Translations under genes and position numbers: made by a program
Assembly: GCF_002015115.1 (NCBI RefSeq)
Contig: NZ_MUYA01000004.1
Span: 29,781 to 93,780 of the forward strand
Direction: 5' to 3'
Origin: Haemophilus paracuniculus
Lineage (GTDB): Bacteria; Pseudomonadota; Gammaproteobacteria; Enterobacterales; Pasteurellaceae
DNA length: 64,000 nt
The notes under the pieces: generated by a model
What the model saw: the letters and a program-made list of their open reading frames with translations, nothing else
What the model was told of the DNA's origin: nothing
Databases searched by the model: none
Part shown: positions 56,325 to 64,000 of the stretch, in pieces
How positions within the stretch are numbered: position 1 is the first letter of the stretch
How the letters are laid out: each line of letters starts with the position of its first letter

Positions 56325-57202
56325 TGCTCGCCCCCCTCAATCAGCCCGTTCGCCAACACTTCGGCGAAGCGTTGGGCGGACGGCACGCCGCCAAACGTCC
56401 AAACCGCAGGCAAAATCAGCGGATCTTTCGCCATCGCCAATTTCTGCCACAAAGTATTATATTGCAATGCGGTGCTGATATTGCTCGGATAAGGCTTGAC
56501 CACCACCAAACGGCTCTCGTTCGGCAAGCTCGCCAGTTGGGTTACGCTCACAGTTTCAAAGCCCCAATTATTGTGCGAGCCGTTCCACCCATTGCGAAAA
56601 CCAAGCTGTTTCAGCACCTCGCCGAAAGGGCTATTTTCCGCATAAATCCGCAAATGGCGGCTATCAATAAACTGCACCAGCAAAATCGGGCGGTCAGTAA
56701 AAGGCGTTACAAGCGGTCGGATTTCCGCGATTTTTTGCGAAAATTTTTGGTGCAATCGCACCGCTTGTTCGGGCTTGCCGATCAAATTCGCCACCTGTTG
56801 AGTGGCGGTCAAAATGTTGTGCCACGCCTTGCCCTCGCCGTAAAAATCGACCATCGCCACCTTGTCGGTAAATTGATTGAGCAACGGCGTTGCCGAGCCG
56901 TAAAAAGAGGTGTTGATAAATTGCAGGGAATGGGTGCGAGCCAACGCCCAAATCTGCTCGGGGTTGGGCTGTAAACGAATGCCGAGATCGACCGTTTCCG
57001 CAGGCAATTTCGGCTCGGCGACCCAATGCTGATAGCTTTTCACATCGCCCACCGCACAAAAACGTGGCTCATCAAAGGCGAGCAAGGTTTCCGCCACCGT
57101 CCAATCAAGGGTGGCAATGCAGGGGGATTTGGCGAGCAGGGTTGGGGCAAAAAATAAGGCGAAACTGACCGCTTGTAATGCCTTGAAAATACGCGATTTC
57201 AT
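56318..57202 (-). CDS. fhuD: Ferric hydroxamate substrate-binding protein FhuD
   Basis: FhuD carries the ferric siderophore in the periplasm. The 294-residue protein has a signal peptide ending LLA-KS and the class III binding-protein layout: CIATLDWTVAETLLAFDEPR, VDLGIRLQPNPEQIWALART and the C-terminal LPAVWTFGGVPSAQRFAE. It shares one base with fhuC and overlaps fhuB. Confidence 0.94.
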   Translation of the reverse strand: MKSRIFKALQAVSFALFFAPTLLAKSPCIATLDWTVAETLLAFDEPRFCAVGDVKSYQHWVAEPKLPAETVDLGIRLQPNPEQIWALARTHSLQFINTSFYGSATPLLNQFTDKVAMVDFYGEGKAWHNILTATQQVANLIGKPEQAVRLHQKFSQKIAEIRPLVTPFTDRPILLVQFIDSRHLRIYAENSPFGEVLKQLGFRNGWNGSHNNWGFETVSVTQLASLPNESRLVVVKPYPSNISTALQYNTLWQKLAMAKDPLILPAVWTFGGVPSAQRFAEVLANGLIEGGEQW

Positions 57203-57966
57203 CAGAAAAAACTCACGGGGCGTTGGGGGTCGGGGTGGGAAATGACGTTGAGGTCGATCCCGTAAATCGCTTTGAGCGAGGGCTGATTGACGATCGCAAA
57301 GGCATCGCCCTCAGCAAGCAGCCGCCCACTGTGCAACGCCACCAGATGATCGCAAAAACGAGCGGCGAGGTTGATGTCGTGGATAACAATAATCACGCCC
57401 AAATTCAGCTCTCGGCTCAACCACTGCACCAACTGCATTACTTCGACTTGATGAGCGATGTCGAGGGCGGCGAGGGGTTCATCCAACAGCAAAAACTGGC
57501 TCTGCTGGGCAAGCAACATCGCCAACCAAATGCGTGAGCGTTCGCCCCCCGAGAGCAAATCGACCAGCTGATCGGCAAATTTTTCCGTGTGAGTGAGAGC
57601 CAACGCCCGTTCAATCGCTTGCCGATCCGCTTCCGTCTGGCGACCAAACAATCCATTCCACGCATAACGCCCCATTGCGATCAGCTCTTTGGCGGTCAAA
57701 TTGGTGGATTGGGGCAGATGTTGCGGCAGATACGCCACCCGTTTGGCAAACTCACGGTTAGACCAATGGCTAAGGGGTTGATTTTCAAAAAGAATTTTCC
57801 CCGAAGAAAGGGGCTGCTGTTTGGCGAGTAATTTAATTAAAGTGGATTTTCCCGAGCCGTTATGCCCGATCAAACCATACACCTTGCCCTGCTCAAAATT
57901 GAGGGAAATCGGGTGCAAAAGGGTGCGATTTGGAATCGAAAAGGTCGCATTTTGAACGATGAACAC
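57202..57966 (-). CDS. fhuC: Ferric hydroxamate ABC transporter ATPase FhuC
   Basis: FhuC powers FhuB. The 254-residue ATPase has Walker A GHNGSGKST (residues 34-42), the Q-loop, signature LLSGGERSR and Walker B FLLLDEPLAALD. It is the first gene of the fhuCDBA unit and is divergent from the fhuF-like gene. Confidence 0.96.
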   Translation of the reverse strand: MFIVQNATFSIPNRTLLHPISLNFEQGKVYGLIGHNGSGKSTLIKLLAKQQPLSSGKILFENQPLSHWSNREFAKRVAYLPQHLPQSTNLTAKELIAMGRYAWNGLFGRQTEADRQAIERALALTHTEKFADQLVDLLSGGERSRIWLAMLLAQQSQFLLLDEPLAALDIAHQVEVMQLVQWLSRELNLGVIIVIHDINLAARFCDHLVALHSGRLLAEGDAFAIVNQPSLKAIYGIDLNVISHPDPQRPVSFF

Positions 57967-58007
57967 AAAAAATCCCGAGAAAATCTGAAAAAGGCTTGTA
58001 TTCTAAT

Positions 58008-58022
58008 TAAAAACGATTAGCA
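58008..58022. promoter_or_regulatory. Candidate Fur box between fhuC and the fhuF-like gene
   Basis: TGCTAAT-C-GTTTTTA (minus strand) matches the 7-1-7 Fur pattern TGATAAT-N-ATTATCA with four mismatches. It lies in the divergent gap of 95 bp, where iron control of both units is expected. Confidence 0.45.
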
Positions 58023-58061
58023 TTTAAAGCGTTTTTCACGGCTCAACCCCTCAAAATTTTA

Positions 58062-58853
58062 ATGAATTTGCTGATTACTTGCTCGGAATTAAATCAATTA
58101 AGATCCTCGTTCTTCCCCGAAATGTTAAAAGATTGTCGTGATCTGCTGACATTTGTCGAGAAACCGCAAGGTATTTCCAACGCCACCCTTTTTCAACAGC
58201 TCAAACAGGGTTGCCGCCCCACCAGCCTCGCTAAACTGTTCGCCGAGCCTCGCAAAGCCCACGTTTCAATTTGGCAACGCTTTTGGCTTGGCTCGTTTTT
58301 AATGCACTGGGTTTGGCTGTTGCACAAACATCAAATTCATCTCGTCCTGAGCGAACAGCAAACCGCCCTACGCCTGCAACCGAACGGCGAGGTGGATCAA
58401 TTTCTGATCAATTTGTATTACACCCCTGTGCATAAAATCGCAAAAAATGGCGATTATCTGCCCGCTTATCAACAGCTCAAACAGTTTCTCTCGCCGATTT
58501 TTACCATTTTGAGCGAACATAGTCGCCTCAACGAAGCGGTTTTCTGGCACAACACCGCCAATTTGATTGAATATAGCCTTAAACAGTTGGAACAGGAAGG
58601 CGTTGAAATTTCAACCATTTACGCCCAACTTTTCGATCAAAAAAAGTGGGGCGAATATGAATACAACCCCTTTCACAGCCCTGTGGAATATATCGACTTC
58701 CCCGCCCTACCTTTTCCACAACCCTGCCGCTTACGCAAAGTCTGCTGCCACGCCCAACTCGAACCCACCCTCGACTACTGCGGCAACTGCCCAAAATTAA
58801 AACGGCTCTGTGGGGAAGAGTTGCAAGCGTTGGTTGAGAAGTGGAAAGGGTAG
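58062..58853 (+). CDS. FhuF-like siderophore-iron reductase
   Basis: The 263-residue protein ends with a [2Fe-2S] ligand pattern of the FhuF kind, CRLRKVCCHAQLEPTLDYCG followed by NC, which has the CC-x(10)-C-x2-C spacing. The N-terminal part has no membrane helix, so it acts in the cytosol to release iron from imported hydroxamates. Its position divergent from fhuC supports this. Confidence 0.85.
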   Translation: MNLLITCSELNQLRSSFFPEMLKDCRDLLTFVEKPQGISNATLFQQLKQGCRPTSLAKLFAEPRKAHVSIWQRFWLGSFLMHWVWLLHKHQIHLVLSEQQTALRLQPNGEVDQFLINLYYTPVHKIAKNGDYLPAYQQLKQFLSPIFTILSEHSRLNEAVFWHNTANLIEYSLKQLEQEGVEISTIYAQLFDQKKWGEYEYNPFHSPVEYIDFPALPFPQPCRLRKVCCHAQLEPTLDYCGNCPKLKRLCGEELQALVEKWKG

Positions 58854-58939
58854 TAATGCAAGGGGGGGTATATTGAGAAATTTAGCGAAACAATCGGCGA
58901 AAGCGGTAGCAAATTCCCTCTCGCCGATGATGATGTAGC

Positions 58940-59290
58940 TTAAAAATCGAGTTGAGCCACGTTAATGCCAAGGGCGGTGGCGATTTTTGCTTTGGTGGTT
59001 TTTCTGAGAGATTGGGATTTTTCATACTTCGCATAAGCAGGTTGAGAAATCCCTAATTTTTCCGCAATCTCTGACTGGGTAAAGCCCAAATGTTCTCGCC
59101 ACGCTCGCACGGGGTTGATTTGCTTGATTAAAACTGCCTCAACGATAGCGTGAGGAACAAGGTCGTTTCGTTTTTCTTCTCTCGGGGTTGAGACAAGGGA
59201 AAGGTAATAATCGTAAGGTAACACAGCAACGAGCGGATTGCCGTGCATATCATTGATGACTTGTACGTTGGTGTTAATAGGTGCGTTCAT
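58940..59290 (-). CDS. Helix-turn-helix antitoxin
   Basis: From ATG 59290 the protein has 116 residues. The N-terminal half (NAPINTNVQVINDMHGNPLV) resembles an antitoxin toxin-binding part, and the C-terminal half is an XRE helix-turn-helix (LGFTQSEIAEKLGISQPAYA). It overlaps the toxin gene by 17 bp. The start at 59350 lies deep in the toxin gene and is rejected. Confidence 0.85.
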   Translation of the reverse strand: MNAPINTNVQVINDMHGNPLVAVLPYDYYLSLVSTPREEKRNDLVPHAIVEAVLIKQINPVRAWREHLGFTQSEIAEKLGISQPAYAKYEKSQSLRKTTKAKIATALGINVAQLDF

Positions 59291-59537
59291 CTCGTTTCTC
59301 CACTTGGTTGATCGTGATAATAATGGGGTTGCCTTGGGTGTCGATTTCAAAAATCACTCGGTAATTGCCTACTCTTAGGCGGTAATCGGAACGCCCTTGT
59401 AAGCGAATGATGTCTAAGTGGCACTGCGGCCAGTGCTGTAATTCGGTTACGGCATTAAACACTTTGGTTCTGACATCAAGCTGATTGATTTTTGCCAAAG
59501 ATTTGCGTGCTTTGGGCGTCCATTGAATTTCGTTCAT
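59274..59537 (-). CDS. RelE/ParE-type toxin
   Basis: From ATG 59537 the protein has 87 residues with WTPKARKSLAKINQLDVRTK, RLQGRSDYRLRVGNYRVIFE and a basic C-terminus, the RelE/ParE pattern. An ATG one codon earlier and GGGGGA upstream are present. The toxin gene comes first, as in HigBA-type pairs. Whether it cuts mRNA or inhibits gyrase cannot be told. Confidence 0.85.
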   Translation of the reverse strand: MNEIQWTPKARKSLAKINQLDVRTKVFNAVTELQHWPQCHLDIIRLQGRSDYRLRVGNYRVIFEIDTQGNPIIITINQVEKRDERTY

Positions 59538-59737
59538 CATTCCCCCTTTAAATATAACCAAATTATAACCTTATTCCCCTTTTAGAGAAAGAAAAATGTT
59601 CAGCGATTATCGCTCTCTTACACGAATTTCAATCTTAATTATTTCCATTAAGTAAATAATCTTTCCACCAATCCGCTCTTTATTGCTAAATCCCAAGCCG
59701 ATAAAATGCCCCTATCTTAATTCAACGAGGAAAAACA

Positions 59738-60427
59738 ATGTTAGCAGTACGTTACGCCCACGAGCGGGGCAAGGGGGAAATTGGCGGTTGGTTGGAAAGT
59801 TATCACAGCTTTTCATTCGCCGATTATTACGATCCGAAACACATCCATTTTTCGCATTTACGCGTGATCAACGAGGATTTTATCGGGGCGAAACAGGGCT
59901 TTGGAATACACCCCCATCGGGATATGGAAATTTTGACCTATGTGCTGCAAGGACGGGTGGCACATCAGGACAGTATGGGCAATCGCACGCAGGTGCAGGC
60001 GGGCGAATTTCAGATTATGAGTGCAGGTTCGGGGATTTTCCATTCGGAAATCAACCCTGCCGATGAGGTTTTGCACCTCTACCAAATTTGGATTATGCCG
60101 AACGAGAAAGGGATTCCCCCTCGCTACTCACAGGGGGCGTTTGCTGATCAGGTGGGTAAAACGCTGATTTTATCGCCGAATGCCGAAAACGGTTCGTTCA
60201 AGGTGTATCAAAATATGAAATTGTGGCGTTATCAATATCCGCAAAGTCATCACGAAAAACAACTGCTTGATCCAAACCGCCGTTACTACCTGCAAATCGT
60301 CAAGGGCGATCTCACCGTCAATGGCGTTGAGCTGACTGCCAGCGATGCCGTGATGATCAGCCACGAAAGTGAGCTAGATTTTGCAACAAAAGGGGATTGT
60401 GAGTTTTTGTTGTTTGATTTGGTGTGA
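59738..60427 (+). CDS. Pirin family protein (YhhW type)
   Basis: The 229-residue bicupin has ERGKGEIGGWLESYHSFSFA, the metal-binding GFGIHPHRDMEILTYVLQGR and HQDSMGNRTQVQAGEFQIMS with GSGIFHSEIN. E. coli YhhW of this family can oxidise quercetin. The role here is unknown. GAGGAAAAACA precedes the ATG. Confidence 0.93.
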   Translation: MLAVRYAHERGKGEIGGWLESYHSFSFADYYDPKHIHFSHLRVINEDFIGAKQGFGIHPHRDMEILTYVLQGRVAHQDSMGNRTQVQAGEFQIMSAGSGIFHSEINPADEVLHLYQIWIMPNEKGIPPRYSQGAFADQVGKTLILSPNAENGSFKVYQNMKLWRYQYPQSHHEKQLLDPNRRYYLQIVKGDLTVNGVELTASDAVMISHESELDFATKGDCEFLLFDLV

Positions 60428-60583
60428 TTGGGGTTGCAAGGGGTGGGATTAGCGAAATTTTTTAAAATCCTTCTATATTGTAAAATGATAGGAAAGGGCG
60501 GATTTTATATCTGCCTTTTTGTTTTGTTTGACTATTAATGTTCAAATGCGAATAAAAGCAACAATAGAAAGTAAAAAAACAAG

Positions 60584-60622
60584 TGTAAAGTTTGATCTAT
60601 TACAAAGCATTCCCCGTATAAT
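60584..60622 (+). promoter_or_regulatory. Candidate dcu promoter with inverted repeat
   Basis: TATAAT at 60617-60622 is a good -10 box. TGTAA (60584-60588) and TTACA (60600-60604) are an inverted repeat near -35, and TTTGAT at 60591 resembles an FNR half-site. Anaerobic control by FNR is expected for Dcu genes, but this site is not a clear FNR match. Confidence 0.35.
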
Positions 60623-60673
60623 AGGCGTACATTATTGACAAATTTTTTCTTTTTTTGAATTAGAGGCTTGATT

Positions 60674-62008
60674 ATGCTTTACTTTGAGTTTTTATTGTTA
60701 CTCGCATTTTTGTATGCAGGTAGCCGTTTTGGGGGCATTGGCTTAGGCGTAGTGTCGGGGATTGGGTTGTTTGTGGAAGTGTTTATCCTCAAAATGCCAC
60801 TTTCGTCCGCCCCGATTGATGTAATGTTGGTGATTTTGGCTGTGGTAACTTGTGCGTCTGTGTTGGAAGCTGCGGGCGGTTTAAAATTTATGTTACAGGT
60901 GGCGGAACGCATTTTACGCCGTAATCCGAAACGCATTACCTTATTAGGTCCACTTGTTACTTATGCGATGACCTTAATGCTCGGCACGGGACATTCCGTT
61001 TATTCAATTATGCCGATTATCGGCGACATCGCTCTGAAAAATAACATTCGTCCAGAGCGTCCAATGGCGGCGGCTTCGGTGGCGTCCCAGTTGGGGATCA
61101 CGGGTAGCCCGCTTTCCGCAGCGGCAGCTTACTATCTTACCCAAATTTCAGGCTTGCAAGGCTTTGAGGGTGTTACCTTGCTCAACATTGTGGGCGTAAC
61201 CATTCCAGCCACCTTACTCGGCGTAATCGCTCTATCGTTATACAGCTTAAAACGGGGCAAAGAGTTGCAGGACGATCCAGAATATCAACGCCGTTTGCAA
61301 GATCCTGTTTGGCGTAAGCAGATTGAAGAAACCAACAGCACCTCGTTGGATGCCGAATTGCCACAATCTTCCAAAAATGCGGTTTATCTCTTTATTTTGG
61401 CGATTGCCACCATTGTGGGGATTGCGATGTTCCCTGAAATCAAGCCTGTAATGGCAAGCAACGGCAAAACCGCAGGAATGGATAAAATCATTCAAATCGT
61501 GATGTTGGCGTTCGCAGGGATTATTCTTTACGTTACCAAAACCGATGTGAAAAAAGTGCCGAACGGCGTGGTGTTTAAATCGGGAATGGTGGCGGTGATA
61601 GCCATTTTCGGGATTGCGTGGATGAGCGATACCTATTTCAACTACGCAATGCCGTCTTTCAAAGCAGGGATCACCGAAATGATCCAAGCCCAACCGTGGA
61701 CTTTCGCCCTCGCCTTGTTTGCGGTGTCGGTGGTGGTAAATAGCCAAGCGGTAACCGCCAAAATGTTGCTGCCTGTTGGCTTGGCAATCGGCTTACCAGC
61801 CCCGTTATTAGTCGGCTTGATGCCAGCCACTTACGCTTATTTCTTCATTCCAAACTATCCGTCTGATATCGCCACCGTAAACTTTGACGTAACAGGCACG
61901 ACCAAAATCGGCAAATACTACTTCAACCATAGTTTTATGATGCCAGGTTTAGTCGGCGTGGGCGTGGCGTGTTGTGTGGGCATCGCCTTAGCGAATGTAC
62001 TGATCTAA
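60674..62008 (+). CDS. dcuB: Anaerobic C4-dicarboxylate transporter (DcuB/DcuA family)
   Basis: The protein exchanges fumarate and succinate across the inner membrane in anaerobic respiration. From ATG 60674 it has 444 residues (E. coli DcuB 446) and about ten membrane helices: LGTGHSVYSIMPIIGDIALK, NNIRPERPMAAASVASQLGI and IPNYPSDIATVNFDVTGTT. AGAGG lies upstream; the TTG at 60668 is rejected. DcuA remains possible. Confidence 0.88.
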   Translation: MLYFEFLLLLAFLYAGSRFGGIGLGVVSGIGLFVEVFILKMPLSSAPIDVMLVILAVVTCASVLEAAGGLKFMLQVAERILRRNPKRITLLGPLVTYAMTLMLGTGHSVYSIMPIIGDIALKNNIRPERPMAAASVASQLGITGSPLSAAAAYYLTQISGLQGFEGVTLLNIVGVTIPATLLGVIALSLYSLKRGKELQDDPEYQRRLQDPVWRKQIEETNSTSLDAELPQSSKNAVYLFILAIATIVGIAMFPEIKPVMASNGKTAGMDKIIQIVMLAFAGIILYVTKTDVKKVPNGVVFKSGMVAVIAIFGIAWMSDTYFNYAMPSFKAGITEMIQAQPWTFALALFAVSVVVNSQAVTAKMLLPVGLAIGLPAPLLVGLMPATYAYFFIPNYPSDIATVNFDVTGTTKIGKYYFNHSFMMPGLVGVGVACCVGIALANVLI

Positions 62009-62127
62009 CCCTTGCAAGCGGTCGGATTATCGAAAATTTTCAATGATCCGCCCCCTTGCTAATTCCCTTTGGCGAGTGGCGTGATTTGAGGTAAAATCAC
62101 GCCACTTTTTCTTTTTGACAAAACACA

Positions 62128-63111
62128 ATGACAGCACAACTCTCTCTCGAACAGATTTCCGAGCTTGCCAAAGCGGATATGCAGGCGGTCAATGCGGAAA
62201 TTTTGGCACAACTTAATTCCGAAGTCGTCCTCATCAATCAGCTCGGGCATTATATCGTCAGCGGTGGCGGCAAGCGGATTCGCCCGTTGATTGCGGTGTT
62301 GGCGGCAAGGGCGTTGGGCTATCAGGGGGCGGATCACATCACTTGTGCCGCCTTTATTGAGTTTGTGCATACCGCCACCCTGTTGCACGATGATGTGGTG
62401 GACGAGTCGGATATGCGACGAGGCAGAGAAACGGCGAACGCCCGTTTTGGCAATGCAGCGAGCGTGCTGGTGGGCGATTTTATCTACACCCGCTCGTTCC
62501 AAATGATGACCAGCCTCAATTCTCTGGACGTGCTAAAAGTAATGTCGGCGGCGACCAATGTGCTGGCGGAAGGCGAAGTGCAACAGCTCATCAACTGCAA
62601 CGACCCCGACACCACCGAAGAGAGCTATATGCAGGTGATTTACAGCAAAACCGCCCGTTTGTTTGAGGCGGCGACCCAATGTGCGGCGATTGTGGCAGGG
62701 GCAGACAAAACTGCTGAAACCGCTCTGCAAAACTACGGACGCTACCTCGGCACCGCGTTCCAACTGATTGACGATATTTTAGATTACAGTGCCAACGCCG
62801 AAAAACTCGGCAAAAATATCGGCGATGACCTCGCCGAAGGCAAACCAACCCTACCGTTATTACACGCAATGCGAAACGGCAACCCAGCTCAATCCGCCCT
62901 AATCCGTGAGGCGATTGAACAGGGTGGCAAACGCGAATATCTCGACCAAATCCTTGCGGTAATGGCAGAACAAAAATCCCTCGACTACACAATGGCAAAA
63001 GCCAAACAAGAAGCCCAAAAAGCGGTGGACAGCCTCGCTGTCCTGCCCGACAGCGAATACAAAACCGCCTTGATCTCGTTGGCATATTTGTCGGTGGATC
63101 GAGAGTATTAA
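62128..63111 (+). CDS. ispB: Octaprenyl diphosphate synthase
   Basis: IspB makes the polyprenyl side chain of quinones. The 327-residue protein has both aspartate-rich motifs, LLHDDVVDESDMRRG and QLIDDILDYS, and VSGGGKRIRPL. It lies apart from rplU, with which it is divergent in E. coli. Confidence 0.95.
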   Translation: MTAQLSLEQISELAKADMQAVNAEILAQLNSEVVLINQLGHYIVSGGGKRIRPLIAVLAARALGYQGADHITCAAFIEFVHTATLLHDDVVDESDMRRGRETANARFGNAASVLVGDFIYTRSFQMMTSLNSLDVLKVMSAATNVLAEGEVQQLINCNDPDTTEESYMQVIYSKTARLFEAATQCAAIVAGADKTAETALQNYGRYLGTAFQLIDDILDYSANAEKLGKNIGDDLAEGKPTLPLLHAMRNGNPAQSALIREAIEQGGKREYLDQILAVMAEQKSLDYTMAKAKQEAQKAVDSLAVLPDSEYKTALISLAYLSVDREY

Positions 63112-63131
63112 CCTAAGTAACAAACATTAAA

Positions 63132-63827
63132 ATGACAGACCAACCAACTAAAAAAACACGTAAGGGCAAAGATCCAAACGCCCCTTTTGTACGTGAGAAA
63201 TTAACCCTGCCGAACGGACACAACAAATTGCTGTTGCACTCTTGTTGTGCCCCTTGCTCGGGCGAGGTAATGGAAGCGATTCACGCCTCGGGCATTGAAT
63301 TTACTATCTATTTCTACAACCCGAATATTCACCCACTCAAAGAGTATCTGATCCGCAAAGAGGAAAATATCCGCTTTGCCGAAAAGTGGGGTATTCCGTT
63401 TATTGATGCGGATTATGACCGCCAAAATTGGTTCGACCGAGCCAAAGGAATGGAAGACGAGCCAGAGCGTGGCATTCGTTGCACGATGTGCTTTGATATG
63501 CGATTTGAAAAAGCGGCTCAATATGCCCACGAAAATGGCTTCCCTGTGTTCACCAGTTGTTTGGGGATTTCCCGTTGGAAAGATATGAACCAAATCAACG
63601 GCTGCGGACACCGTGCGGCAGCGAAATATGATGATGTGGTCTATTGGGATTACAACTGGCGAAAAGGCGGCGGCTCGCAGCGAATGATTGAAATCAGCAA
63701 ACGCGAACGCTTCTACCAGCAAGAATACTGCGGCTGTGTTTATTCCCTGCGTGATACCAACCGCTGGCGTGAGGCACAAGGTCGCCAGAAAATCGAAATC
63801 GGCAAGTTATATTACTCGGCGGATTAG
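63132..63827 (+). CDS. queH: Epoxyqueuosine reductase QueH
   Basis: QueH reduces epoxyqueuosine to queuosine in tRNA. The 231-residue protein has [35 protein letters not shown] and [13 protein letters not shown], whose cysteines bind the iron-sulfur cluster and a metal. It is the cobalamin-independent alternative to QueG. It starts 20 bp after ispB. Confidence 0.93.
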   Translation: MTDQPTKKTRKGKDPNAPFVREKLTLPNGHNKLLLHSCCAPCSGEVMEAIHASGIEFTIYFYNPNIHPLKEYLIRKEENIRFAEKWGIPFIDADYDRQNWFDRAKGMEDEPERGIRCTMCFDMRFEKAAQYAHENGFPVFTSCLGISRWKDMNQINGCGHRAAAKYDDVVYWDYNWRKGGGSQRMIEISKRERFYQQEYCGCVYSLRDTNRWREAQGRQKIEIGKLYYSAD

Positions 63828-63837
63828 GTTTTGGATT

Positions 63838-63946
63838 GCAAGGGGTGGGATTTTGGGAAATTTCGTATGTGCTGGTTTTATTGGTAAAGCAAAATTTTCA
63901 AAGATCTTACCGCTTGCAATACCTAGCACGGCAAGCCGTACTAGGT
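63838..63946. repeat. Variant/canonical uptake-signal pair and a perfect hairpin after queH
   Basis: GCAAGGGGTGGGATTTT (63838) faces GATCTTACCGCTTGC (63903-63917). Then ACCTAG and CTAGGT (63921-63946) enclose a second stem ACGGC/GCCGT. The rest up to 64000 shows no gene. Confidence 0.5.
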
Positions 63947-64000
63947 TATGAATAATTTAGGGACTTTGTCCCTGTGGATCGCCCCGTCATTTTGCGTTGA

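Overview
The window comes from a naturally competent member of the Pasteurellaceae, on the Actinobacillus pleuropneumoniae/Mannheimia side of the family. The evidence is dense copies of the uptake signal word ACAAGCGGT (not the Haemophilus type AAGTGCGGT), an fhuC-fhuD-fhuB-fhuA ferrichrome locus as in A. pleuropneumoniae, oapA/oapB, a peroxiredoxin-glutaredoxin fusion divergent from oxyR, and a comEA homologue. Most of the window is conserved housekeeping sequence with tight operons, broken by several AT-rich accessory stretches. No species is assigned.

Layout: 0-6 kb holds a cut-off TonB receptor gene, ypjD, corB, acpP, a YfcZ-family gene, three identical tRNA-Lys genes, mltG and tmk. From 6.1 to 9.6 kb an mqsRA toxin-antitoxin pair and a repeat pair sit between tmk and holB-tatD. 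From 9.6 to 12.3 kb come a broken hydrolase gene, lpxH and a glycosyltransferase. From 12.3 to 19.5 kb glyQ and glyS are separated by about 4.1 kb of accessory genes, including three nuclease-fold proteins and two copies of a MITE-like element. From 19.5 to 31 kb come two surface-related genes, dapF, rpoZ-spoT (spoT has an internal deletion), mutM, brnQ, fabG/fabD, psd and comEA. From 31 to 37.7 kb come oapA-oapB-waaF, prx/grx with oxyR-fabR, and a DUF3298 lipoprotein.

From 37.7 to 40.7 kb lies an AT-rich island with a metallo-beta-lactamase-fold gene interrupted by one stop codon, a possible toxin-tip fragment with a coupled small gene, and a secreted protein. From 40.7 to 41.6 kb there is no convincing gene, only repeats and a G-poor tract. 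From 41.5 to 51.9 kb come an Old Yellow Enzyme gene, an NAD(P)-binding protein, corA, the rplU-rpmA-EamA-obgE cluster, a glycosyltransferase broken at a ten-G tract, and ptsH-ptsI-crr. From 51.9 to 59 kb lies the ferric hydroxamate uptake locus with a divergent fhuF-like reductase gene. The last part has a second toxin-antitoxin pair, a pirin, a Dcu transporter, ispB and queH.

Three themes stand out. Intergenic DNA is filled with paired palindromic elements: uptake-signal inverted pairs acting as terminators, a two-hairpin repeat present as an oppositely oriented pair at three loci, and two MITE-like families. A recurring variant of the uptake signal (CAAGGGGTAGGAT) uses the same flanking A/T pattern. 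Several accessory genes are freshly broken or switchable (hydrolase, MBL protein, poly-G glycosyltransferase). All calls come from reading the sequence; no database search was run.
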